Origin: a virus
Direction: 5' to 3' (one strand)
DNA: 57,898 bases
IMG/VR virus record: IMGVR_UViG_3300033273_000437
Coordinates: 1 to 57,898 of that record
Below the pieces are notes generated by a model. It was not told the origin of the DNA. It saw only the letters and a program-made list of their open reading frames with translations, and did not search any database. Of this stretch, positions 29,154 to 36,197 are shown piece by piece. The stretch's first letter is position 1. The number at the start of each line of letters is the position of its first letter. The position numbers were made by a program, and so were the translations under genes.

Positions 29154-30221
29154 ATGCAAGCAATCACCCAAGCCGACACCGTCAGCACCCAGTACGCCCG
29201 TGAAAAGGCAGCCCTTGTCTATGGCCGCTACAAGCAGAACGGCTACTCGGTCAATCCACTTGTCTCCCAGGCTGGCGGCACCTTGATCACAGACCGCGTC
29301 TCCGCTTCAGAAGCCTTTCAGTTGGCTGGCGCTGACTTCAAGGTCAAGAAGACCGTCGTCAACTATGTCCACGACGATGAGCAGCGCATGTCCAAGGATC
29401 ACTGCGCCATTGTCCGAGAGGACACCGGAGATTGCCTGGGGATCATGGGCAAAAGCTACACCCCAGTCCAGAACGACGCTCTGATCCTGATGTTCGACTA
29501 CCTGCGGGAGAACGTCGAGATCGACAACATCCTGACCATTCGTCAGGGAAGGAAGGTCTTCGTCTCCGCTCGCTGCGACATCGAGGGTGAAGTCACCTCA
29601 GGCGACAAGGTGCGCCGCTACCTCCACGCCTTCAACTCCTTCGATGGCTCCTCTGCATTCGGTGTCTTCTTCTCCGACATCCGTCTGCTGTGCGCCAACC
29701 AGATCAACTACCTCTGCAACAAGGGTGCCCGCCATGCCAAGTCAGAAGGTGCTGCTTTGGTGATGCGTCACACCCGCAGTGTCAAAGCCTTTGCTCGGGC
29801 CTTGCCCCAGCTGATCAATGTCGAGCAGCAGAAGTTCGAGACGGATCTCAGCAAGCTTCGTCCCCTGACGACGCTCAAGCTCACTGCTGACAACGCACGT
29901 CAAGTCCTGGAGCACACTTATGCCGACTACCTCGCTCGTCCTATTAAGGATAAAGACACCGGGGCAAAGCGTCCGCGTCTGCTCTCTGACCTTCCCCAAG
30001 TCGATCGCATCCGCTCGCATTACAGCGGCGAGACAGGCTTTGGCGTTGAACGTGGCACTGCCTGGGGACTCTTCCAGGCCATCACTCAGTACGAAACTCA
30101 CGATGCTGGCCGACTCAAGAGCGATGTAGAGCGTGCCCGTACCCGCCTGGAATCTCTCTGGGGTGGCGCTGGTGCCAAACGCATTGAGAAAGCCCGCGAA
30201 GCACTCCTGGCTCTCGTCTGA
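29154..30221 (+). CDS. DUF932 phage/plasmid-like protein
   Basis: 355 residues. Matches the DUF932 (TIGR03299-like) family: VNYVHDDEQRMSKDHCAIVR, LGIMGKSYTPVQNDALILMF, GRKVFVSARCDIEG, HAFNSFDGSSAFGVFFSDIR, LCANQINYLCNKGARHAKSE and GTAWGLFQAITQYETHDAG. These proteins are common in phages and plasmids, often near replication genes; biochemical function is not established. It lies 7 bases behind a CT leader and is the only large gene between 25.3 and 32.3 kb. GC content appears higher than in neighbouring small genes. Confidence 0.85.
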   Translation: MQAITQADTVSTQYAREKAALVYGRYKQNGYSVNPLVSQAGGTLITDRVSASEAFQLAGADFKVKKTVVNYVHDDEQRMSKDHCAIVREDTGDCLGIMGKSYTPVQNDALILMFDYLRENVEIDNILTIRQGRKVFVSARCDIEGEVTSGDKVRRYLHAFNSFDGSSAFGVFFSDIRLLCANQINYLCNKGARHAKSEGAALVMRHTRSVKAFARALPQLINVEQQKFETDLSKLRPLTTLKLTADNARQVLEHTYADYLARPIKDKDTGAKRPRLLSDLPQVDRIRSHYSGETGFGVERGTAWGLFQAITQYETHDAGRLKSDVERARTRLESLWGGAGAKRIEKAREALLALV

Positions 30222-30305
30222 TCCGCTGGCGGGCGGGGTAGTTCCTAGCACCCCAAATGCGTCCTCCGCAGTGAAGCCTGCAACTGCTCGGGTCAAGCGG
30301 TTGGT

Positions 30306-30330
30306 GAGGTGCAGCGCGGAACTGCACCTT
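30306..30330 (+). repeat. 8-bp hairpin in the leader between DUF932 and the next gene
   Basis: AGGTGCAG/CTGCACCT (30307-30314 with 30322-30329) with loop CGCGGAA, possibly one more G-U pair. It lies in the 242-base gene-free stretch 30222-30463, whose only other visible element is the terminator at 30390. Confidence 0.5.
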
Positions 30331-30389
30331 CAGGCCTCTCCTAAGCAAAAGCGGTCCCATCGAGGACTCCGGTGATTCCATCATGAATA

Positions 30390-30432
30390 GGGCCGGAAGT
30401 AAGGACGCTGCCGTAAGTCCAGCCCCCTTTTT
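30390..30432 (+). terminator. Rho-independent terminator
   Basis: Nested stem GGGC...GGAC...GTCC-A-GCCC (30390-30393 with 30422-30425; 30403-30406 with 30417-30420), then CC and five T (30428-30432). Followed by TCTTATTCCTCTCTCTCC before ATG 30464, so the CT-rich leader again sits behind a terminator. Confidence 0.6.
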
Positions 30433-30463
30433 GTTCTTATTCCTCTCTCTCCATCGCCAACTG

Positions 30464-30664
30464 ATGACACTCCGATACATCGAGGACGTTCCTGCTGGTA
30501 CTCCCATCCACCTCGGATCCAAAGGCGGTGAGTACTTCTTCAGTCCGACCGGGCAAAAGATCTACATCTCTCGCGCTCCCAAACCAGCTCGAACACCCAG
30601 ACGCTTCAGGCCCAGGCGTGGTGCCTTCCTCCGCTTCACAGAAAACCAATCCTCAAACGTATGA
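30464..30664 (+). CDS. Small basic protein (66 aa)
   Basis: ATG 30464 (MTLRYIEDVPAGTPIHLGSK), earlier in-frame starts lie in the terminator region. GGEYFFSPTGQKIYISRAPK then PARTPRRFRPRRGAFLRF has a small beta domain and an Arg/Pro-rich basic tail suggesting nucleic-acid binding. Stop overlaps the next ATG (ATGA). Confidence 0.55.
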   Translation: MTLRYIEDVPAGTPIHLGSKGGEYFFSPTGQKIYISRAPKPARTPRRFRPRRGAFLRFTENQSSNV

Positions 30665-30930
30665 ACCTCACACAACGCCAGATCTACGAACGCACCTTCA
30701 CAAACAACCTCCAACCCCAACAACCCGTTGACTTCACGAAGCTTCTACACCGCAAGCCTGAAAAGCTTGATGTTGATAAGGACAGTATTGTCAATCTCAA
30801 GAGGTGGGCAATCCAACGCTTCAACGACACCAAAAAAGAGCGAGACTTGCAGTACCAGCTCTGCACGATGCACTTTTGGGATGGTTACATCAGTGCCATC
30901 ACTGAAATCCTTGAGATGGAGGACCAATGA
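30661..30930 (+). CDS. Small protein of unknown function (89 aa)
   Basis: MNLTQRQIYERTFTNNLQPQ, then DFTKLLHRKPEKLDVDKDSI, then RWAIQRFNDTKKERDLQYQL. Helical and charged. Coupled by ATGA on both sides. Confidence 0.55.
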   Translation: MNLTQRQIYERTFTNNLQPQQPVDFTKLLHRKPEKLDVDKDSIVNLKRWAIQRFNDTKKERDLQYQLCTMHFWDGYISAITEILEMEDQ

Positions 30931-31100
30931 AAAAGGACACCTACCTTTTCCTCGGATTCTTTTTCGAGGCACTCAAGCCTCACGCGACCGCTCTTCTTGA
31001 CGCTGCAATTGACATTGCTGATGCGGCTGTTTCGGCTTCCACCAGAATGGAAGTTCGGTCTGCCGAATGTGCGTCATCAATAGATGCACCTAAAGTGTAA
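30927..31100 (+). CDS. Small protein with hydrophobic N-terminus (57 aa)
   Basis: ATG 30927: MKKDTYLFLGFFFEALKPHA, TALLDAAIDIADAAVSASTR, MEVRSAECASSIDAPKV. The start could be a membrane-associated helix; the middle is an Ala-rich helix. Function unknown. Confidence 0.5.
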   Translation: MKKDTYLFLGFFFEALKPHATALLDAAIDIADAAVSASTRMEVRSAECASSIDAPKV

Positions 31101-31118
31101 ACGCGATGACAATGTCAG

Positions 31119-31259
31119 ATGCTCGTTTATTCAGTAGAAGATCTAAACAATGTTTGGGTCGCAGAGCGGGTCATTGAGCTACTCGATGACTCACGCAGTG
31201 AGGATGCCAAAGCCATTGCTAAAGAATGGGGCATGGACATGGACGACAGTAATCTTTAG
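31119..31259 (+). CDS. Small acidic protein (46 aa)
   Basis: ATG 31119: MLVYSVEDLNNVWVAERVIE, LLDDSRSEDAKAIAKEWGMD, MDDSNL. Compact helical acidic protein; last gene before a strong terminator. Function unknown. Confidence 0.5.
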   Translation: MLVYSVEDLNNVWVAERVIELLDDSRSEDAKAIAKEWGMDMDDSNL

Positions 31260-31307
31260 GAACTGTTAAGTTCATCTCAGGAAGGGCATAGGTAACACCT
31301 GCCAACC

Positions 31308-31339
31308 GACCGGGTTAGGGAGACCTACCCGGTCTTTTT
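31308..31339 (+). terminator. Strong Rho-independent terminator ending the small-gene block
   Basis: GACCGGGT-T-AGG / CCT-ACCCGGTC (31308-31319 with 31324-31334, one bulged T), GAGA tetraloop, TTTTT. Separates the early-type small genes from the packaging operon. Confidence 0.9.
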
Positions 31340-31369
31340 CGTGCAAAACTAGGTAAACGCATTCGGGTC

Positions 31370-31513
31370 ATGCGTCTCCTACTTGTTTGTCTAAAAGGCT
31401 TATGTAGAGCACTTGGTTATCAGCTCGTGCCACTCCCTGTAGTCCCAAATAGACCACCTTCGGTGTCCCCCTACAAGCATGTTGAGGTGTACGACAACGA
31501 TTGGTATGACTAG
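31370..31513 (+). CDS. Small protein of unknown function (47 aa)
   Basis: ATG 31370, 31 bases after the terminator: MRLLLVCLKGLCRALGYQLV, PLPVVPNRPPSVSPYKHVEV, YDNDWYD. Hydrophobic/basic N-terminal helix with Cys residues, Pro-rich middle, acidic end. No family recognised. Confidence 0.45.
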   Translation: MRLLLVCLKGLCRALGYQLVPLPVVPNRPPSVSPYKHVEVYDNDWYD

Positions 31514-31563
31514 GTTTCCTTTAATGCCGACTTAAATTATTGGAGCTACATTGAGGATCGACG

Positions 31564-31749
31564 ATGAGATCCAAGATGTTCGCACCAGCCCTCATGATCA
31601 AGATCACGGAACCCTCTGGAGAGCTTTACGAGATCAAGGCAATCAGCGATGAAGAGGTGCTTTCCGCGAACAAAAACTTCATCGCCAAGGATCTTCCTTT
31701 TCGTGTTTGTCGTCCCGGATACTGTTCACGTATTCAGAATGCTGCTTGA
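31564..31749 (+). CDS. Small protein of unknown function (61 aa)
   Basis: ATG 31564 (a second ATG at 31576). FAPALMIKITEPSGELYEIK, AISDEEVLSANKNFIAKDLP, FRVCRPGYCSRIQNAA: beta hairpin plus helix and a basic Cys-containing end. First gene that could belong to the packaging operon. Confidence 0.55.
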   Translation: MRSKMFAPALMIKITEPSGELYEIKAISDEEVLSANKNFIAKDLPFRVCRPGYCSRIQNAA

Positions 31750-31781
31750 CGCGCTTAGATGGGATATGTACCCCTACAAAT

Positions 31782-32189
31782 ATGGAGTACGTCACAGACT
31801 GCGCGGTACCGCTCTCACTCATACCCCTTGAGTATCGGCACCCCTTAGCGCAGCAATTTGAAGAGATTGATGAGGATGGGGATCTCATTCGCAGTTATGA
31901 CGAATGGGGGCTTGCCTCTGTCATGACTTACGCCTACACCCGCAAGGTGGCAACTAAGTCTGAATATGGTCAGATGGAGGAGGTTATAGGTGCCTGTCTG
32001 GAAGAGTCCAGACACAGCCGTACCGAGAACAAGGAATTGTTCCAAATGATCAAACGTGGGATTAAATCAGGAAATGAGCAAGCGGTTCTGCCATTTGCAA
32101 AGGTTCTGACCTCTCGGATCGGTTGCGCCCTGGCTGAGCAGCACGGGGGTATGCCCGATGACGATGAGGACTTCGATGAGGAAGATTGA
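31782..32189 (+). CDS. Acidic protein upstream of terminase (135 aa)
   Basis: Preferred start ATG 31782 (MEYVTDCAVPLSLIPLEYRH); the frame is open upstream but overlaps the previous gene and lacks quality. LAQQFEEIDEDGDLIRSYDE, then helical segments, then an extremely acidic tail (PDDDEDFDEED). Location directly before terminase suggests a packaging or host-modulating role; none is shown. Confidence 0.6.
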   Translation: MEYVTDCAVPLSLIPLEYRHPLAQQFEEIDEDGDLIRSYDEWGLASVMTYAYTRKVATKSEYGQMEEVIGACLEESRHSRTENKELFQMIKRGIKSGNEQAVLPFAKVLTSRIGCALAEQHGGMPDDDEDFDEED

Positions 32190-32388
32190 AACCAGCGTCA
32201 ATGATCAACTACGTTTTGCTCAAGTTGTAAAAGAACTTGAGAAGCTTGATCACGATAAATTGTTGGAAGCTTCAAAGAATTTAGCCAGATTGGCGTTTCT
32301 GATGCAACCTGCAGCTATGCGCTGGGCAGCATTTGAAGCAGCACAAAATCTAGGTAATTGCTATGGAACGACCCAAGGAATTGAATGA
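32176..32388 (+). CDS. Small helical protein before terminase (70 aa)
   Basis: ATG 32176 (MRKIETSVNDQLRFAQVVKE), overlapping the previous gene by 14 bases. LEKLDHDKLLEASKNLARLA, FLMQPAAMRWAAFEAAQNLG is a continuous pair of amphipathic helices. The Q.RFAQ.v..L...D...L pattern loosely recalls small cyanobacterial NblA-type helical proteins, but the similarity is too weak to name it. Confidence 0.6.
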   Translation: MRKIETSVNDQLRFAQVVKELEKLDHDKLLEASKNLARLAFLMQPAAMRWAAFEAAQNLGNCYGTTQGIE

Positions 32389-32791
32389 GCGTCAAATCCT
32401 GGCCGCGCAGGCTCTTGCTGCTGGTTTTACTTGGCGTGATGCAGCTAAACGGGCAAAGTGCTCGACCGAAGGGATTCGGGCTTGGAAACAGCTTGAAGAA
32501 TTCAATAACGCGATCTGGGGTTATCAGCAGGAAATCTTTCACCGCTCCTTTGGAGTGACTTCAGAAGCGTTGCCTGACGCTATCCGAAAGCTGAGGGAGA
32601 TTATCGATACTGAGGATCCTGACGTTGGAGTCAACGTTAAAGTTCAGGCAATCAAGATCTTGATCGATTCCGCTCACAAACAGTATGAAGCGCGGACGAT
32701 TGAACGTCGCCTAGAACAGCTGGAAGCAAATGCCCAACGCGAAGCTCTTATCCCGGTTAGAGAGGTTAGAGAAATTACAGAAGCAGCGTGA
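32363..32791 (+). CDS. terS: Terminase small subunit
   Basis: 142 residues. N-terminal helix-turn-helix (ERQILAAQALAAGFTWRDAA, KRAKCSTEGIRAWKQ) of the kind that recognises packaging sites, then long helices for oligomerisation and an Arg/Glu-rich C-terminus (EARTIERRLEQLEANAQREA). Overlaps the large subunit by 62 bases, a common coupling. Directs packaging initiation. Confidence 0.8.
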   Translation: MERPKELNERQILAAQALAAGFTWRDAAKRAKCSTEGIRAWKQLEEFNNAIWGYQQEIFHRSFGVTSEALPDAIRKLREIIDTEDPDVGVNVKVQAIKILIDSAHKQYEARTIERRLEQLEANAQREALIPVREVREITEAA

Positions 32792-34142
32792 GAAGGAGGC
32801 TGCTAATCAACGTCTCACCAGCACGGGTGTTGGATTTAAGCCTAAGTTTCCAACAGCAGATAACTGGAAAGACTTTGCGCCTCTGACCTGGATTCGGACA
32901 TCAGGCAGCGTCAAACCTTTTCAGCCCTTTGATATTCAGAAGAAGTTAATAGAATCGATATGTTCTCACCAGTACACGATCGTCCTCAAAAGCCGTCAGG
33001 TCGGCGCATCTGAGACGGTCTGCTCCTATCTGCTGTGCAGGGCACTCACAGAGCCGGGTTTCGCTGCTGTTGTCTTCTCCAAGACAGCTACTGACTCAGG
33101 AGCATTAGGTAAACGGATCCGAGCCCAGGCCGCCAGCATCGAGAACTCAGGCATCGAGTTCACAACCGAGTCCAACAGTGAACTGTCGTTCAAGGGTCTC
33201 GGGACGATCTACTTCCTCCCTGCTACTCCCCGAGCCGCCCGTGGTATCCCTTCTGTTTCCGTTGTGGTGCTCGATGAAGCCGCTTTCCTGGACGGAGCAG
33301 ACGAGATCTACACCGCAGCACAGCCGACGATGGCAACGCTCGGAGAGAAGGCCAAGCTCATACTTCTGTCCACCCCGAATGGGATGGGCAATATGTTCGC
33401 CAACCTCTGGCACGGAGAAGACGACGGATGGAACCGCTTTCGCATTCATTACTCAGATATTCCGATCTATGCGGCGGATCCTGATTGGGCGCAGAAGACT
33501 AAGGACAAGGCAAAGCTCACGGAGCGTTCTTGGAGGCAGGAGTATGAGATGGACTTCGTCGCCTCCGATGCCCAGGTCTTCCCCCCGGAATTGGTAGAGA
33601 AAGCCTGCCATGGAAACTGCATCGAGTCCGGTCTGATCAACCGGGACTACATCATGGCGATCGACCCAGCTGGTGGTGGCGATGATTATTGGTGTTCAGT
33701 TGTCTTAGACATAACGACTACGCCTTACAGGGTCGTCAACATGTTCCGCGTCAGATACAAGTCTTCCGACTGGTGTATCAAACAGATTATTGAGCAGGCT
33801 GAGAACTTCAGCCCCTCGAAGGTGATCGTTGAAAAGAACGGTGTGGGAGCTGTCGTATCTGAGATTCTTTCCAAGGCCCTGGCCAAATACATGGTCGAGC
33901 CTTACAACACCAACCGTCCTAACAAAATCTCAAATACAGACCGTATTACTTATTTCCTGGAGCGTGAAGAGCTGCTCCTGCCTAGAGATCCCTTCTATCA
34001 AGAGCTTTTGATGTTCCGCCAACTCCAGACAGGTGATCGCCAGGCAGGGGATGGCGCTCATGATGATTCCGTGATGGCACTTGCTCTCGCACTCTCAGTA
34101 GTTGCTACAACTCCAACGACTGATTGGTTGGATCTCATCTAA
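32730..34142 (+). CDS. terL: Terminase large subunit
   Basis: 470 residues from ATG 32730. ATPase: VLKSRQVGASET (residues 85-96, Walker A of the 'SRQ.G.S' type), SVVVLDEAAF (Walker B, D182-E183) and LLSTPNGMGNMF (coupling motif). Nuclease: MAIDPAGGGDDYW (metal Asp) and AHDDSVMAL (D445, D446) at the end. Pumps DNA into proheads and cuts it. The downstream gene starts in its TAA (TAATG). Confidence 0.93.
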   Translation: MPNAKLLSRLERLEKLQKQREKEAANQRLTSTGVGFKPKFPTADNWKDFAPLTWIRTSGSVKPFQPFDIQKKLIESICSHQYTIVLKSRQVGASETVCSYLLCRALTEPGFAAVVFSKTATDSGALGKRIRAQAASIENSGIEFTTESNSELSFKGLGTIYFLPATPRAARGIPSVSVVVLDEAAFLDGADEIYTAAQPTMATLGEKAKLILLSTPNGMGNMFANLWHGEDDGWNRFRIHYSDIPIYAADPDWAQKTKDKAKLTERSWRQEYEMDFVASDAQVFPPELVEKACHGNCIESGLINRDYIMAIDPAGGGDDYWCSVVLDITTTPYRVVNMFRVRYKSSDWCIKQIIEQAENFSPSKVIVEKNGVGAVVSEILSKALAKYMVEPYNTNRPNKISNTDRITYFLEREELLLPRDPFYQELLMFRQLQTGDRQAGDGAHDDSVMALALALSVVATTPTTDWLDLI

Positions 34143-34360
34143 TGGAAGTCGACCTGAGTGCTTACAACAGCTCTAATCCTGCATACAGAAAGAGGATGAA
34201 AGAGTGCCTCAACGACTCTGTTTCAGAGTACTCAGACGAGGACAACTTTAAGGACATCTTCTATGAGGATCTGGGTACCTCCTTAAAAGAACTGCACCGG
34301 TACCACCAGGAGAAAGCTTCTGCTCTTAAGGGTTTGCTTATCAAGCTCGGTTATCAATAG
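34142..34360 (+). CDS. Small acidic protein after terminase (72 aa)
   Basis: ATG 34142 overlaps the terL stop (TAATG). MEVDLSAYNSSNPAYRKRMK, ECLNDSVSEYSDEDNFKDIF, then KELHRYHQEKASALKGLLIK. Helical, acidic. The position between terL and portal suits a small packaging accessory. No family recognised. Confidence 0.55.
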   Translation: MEVDLSAYNSSNPAYRKRMKECLNDSVSEYSDEDNFKDIFYEDLGTSLKELHRYHQEKASALKGLLIKLGYQ

Positions 34361-34400
34361 ATGATTGTTAGATTGGAGTTAATGAGTTAAGGCTGAAACT

Positions 34401-36197
34401 TTGCCGGAAACTTCGGAAACTCCTGAATTGAAAATGGACTCTGATATCCGTGCTGATGGTGTTCTGGTTAACGCCATCTCAGGCCTTGGCACAAAGAAGG
34501 ATAAAAGCGAGTATTACAACCTGCGTAACCCTCGCTTGCTAGGCGAGGCCGAGCTTGAGGCTCTGTATTACGACCCTCTTTGTCGTCGTCTAGTCGACAT
34601 CTATTCAGAAGCTGCTGTTACTGAAAAGCCGACCATCAAACTTGGTGAGGAAACTGAAGATTACGACGGCATCATTAAAGCTTTTGAAAACTACCTGGAG
34701 GAAATTGACTTTTACTTCTACATCGAAGAAACGCTCAAACTACAGCGAATCTATGGAGGAGCTGCACTATTTCTGGTCCTGGATGACGGGCTTGAGCCTA
34801 GTGAGCCTGTTATTCCTGAGCGTGTTCGGGGCATTGCTGACCTCGTCCCGCTCTCCCGACGAGAAATTGTTCCCAACGATTACAACTACCTCAACTACAG
34901 GAACCCCGAGCTTTACAGAATCTCCACCAGCAAAAGTGTTCAACAGGAGAACGACCTCAACTATCTGCTCGTCCACTCCAGTCGAGTACTGCGAATTGAC
35001 GGACTATTTCTCCCCTGGCGGCAACGCCTTGTAAATGAAGGCTGGGGACTTTCTTATCTCCAACCGTTCTTCGACGTATGGAAGCGGTATCGCGGAGCCA
35101 CTGATGGCATGGCCACGATGCTCAACGAGATGGATTTATTTGTCCACAAAATTCCTGGGCTCGCTAGTAAGGTCACAGCGGGCAACGAGAAGGCTCTCAA
35201 GACACGTCTCGAAGCCAATGCACTTGCTAGGTCGTTATATGGCGGGATGGCACTGGACACTGAGGAAGAAGTCTCATTTGCGTCTCGTTCTTTGGGTGGA
35301 GCCCAGGACATCTTTGATCGCTTGGTAGACGATCTGGTCGCAGCTGCCGACATGCCCAAGACGTTGCTCTTTGGAACTTCTCCTGCAGGTGGCCTTTCCG
35401 AGTCTGGTAAATACGAGGACAAAGCCTGGGCAGCCTCTGTAGAGCGTTATCAAACTCACTCTCTTCGTCGTGGTCTGAATCAGTTCTTCCAGCTGATCCT
35501 GTCCATGCCTCAAGGACCAACCCAAGGCAACATCCCTGATGAGTGGAGCGTCTACTTCCCGCCCTACTTCTCTGAGTCAGACAGCGACAAGGCAGAGCTT
35601 CGTAAGTCTGTAGCTGATACAGACAAGCTTTACGTCGACATGGGAGTTCTCACACCCCTTGAGATCCGTAAAGCTCGTTTCTCTGGCACTGAGTACAGCA
35701 TTGAAACGGTTCTTCAGGAGGAGGAAGAAGAGCGTCTCCAACTCAAGGCTCAATTAGAGCAGGAGTCGATGATTCAGGGCTACATCGGACAGCAAGCTGC
35801 ACTGGAGCAAGCTCAGCAACCCGTTGAAGAACCCACCCCTGAGCCAACTGAAGTAACTGATGCAGAGGATATCGTTCATATGAACGGTCTTCCCCTTGCA
35901 CTGGGTAAAAGCAACGGACTATTCCGGGTTGGACATCTTCTACATGCAGACGGTCAGCGTAATGATGCTGAGCAGGAAGTTCTTGTCGGAAATCGTTTCA
36001 ATGACAGGAAGATTTATCGCAGCCATTATGTTGAAGACGGCATAATTAAGTCAGGACCACTGCTTTTGGGGTTCTACTCCTCTCGTTCCGCAAATAAGGC
36101 TTTTCAGACTTTCGCTAACGGGAAACAAGTCGGTGGGATTGAACAGCTTCAGGAAGCCGATATCGAACATCTGAAAACCTCGTTCGACTACCCGTGA
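34401..36197 (+). CDS. Portal protein (DUF1073-like) with C-terminal extension
   Basis: 598 residues, TTG start. Residues about 15-470 match the DUF1073/anti-CBASS-Acb1-type portal family: ADGVLVNAISGLGTKKDKSE, YYDPLCRRLVDIYSEAAVTE, RIYGGAALFLVLDDG, VHSSRVLRIDG, WGLSYLQPFFDVWKRYRGA, DMPKTLLFGTSPAGG. A Glu-rich linker then leads to a separate C-terminal segment (about 505-590; FRVGHLLHADGQRNDAEQEV, GPLLLGFYSSRSANKAF) that I do not recognise. Forms the dodecameric DNA gate. Overlaps the next start by 4 bases (GTGA). Confidence 0.85.
   Translation: MPETSETPELKMDSDIRADGVLVNAISGLGTKKDKSEYYNLRNPRLLGEAELEALYYDPLCRRLVDIYSEAAVTEKPTIKLGEETEDYDGIIKAFENYLEEIDFYFYIEETLKLQRIYGGAALFLVLDDGLEPSEPVIPERVRGIADLVPLSRREIVPNDYNYLNYRNPELYRISTSKSVQQENDLNYLLVHSSRVLRIDGLFLPWRQRLVNEGWGLSYLQPFFDVWKRYRGATDGMATMLNEMDLFVHKIPGLASKVTAGNEKALKTRLEANALARSLYGGMALDTEEEVSFASRSLGGAQDIFDRLVDDLVAAADMPKTLLFGTSPAGGLSESGKYEDKAWAASVERYQTHSLRRGLNQFFQLILSMPQGPTQGNIPDEWSVYFPPYFSESDSDKAELRKSVADTDKLYVDMGVLTPLEIRKARFSGTEYSIETVLQEEEEERLQLKAQLEQESMIQGYIGQQAALEQAQQPVEEPTPEPTEVTDAEDIVHMNGLPLALGKSNGLFRVGHLLHADGQRNDAEQEVLVGNRFNDRKIYRSHYVEDGIIKSGPLLLGFYSSRSANKAFQTFANGKQVGGIEQLQEADIEHLKTSFDYP

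Noticed and set aside
29742-30296. 184-aa minus-strand ORF
   Set aside because: Antisense shadow of the DUF932 gene.
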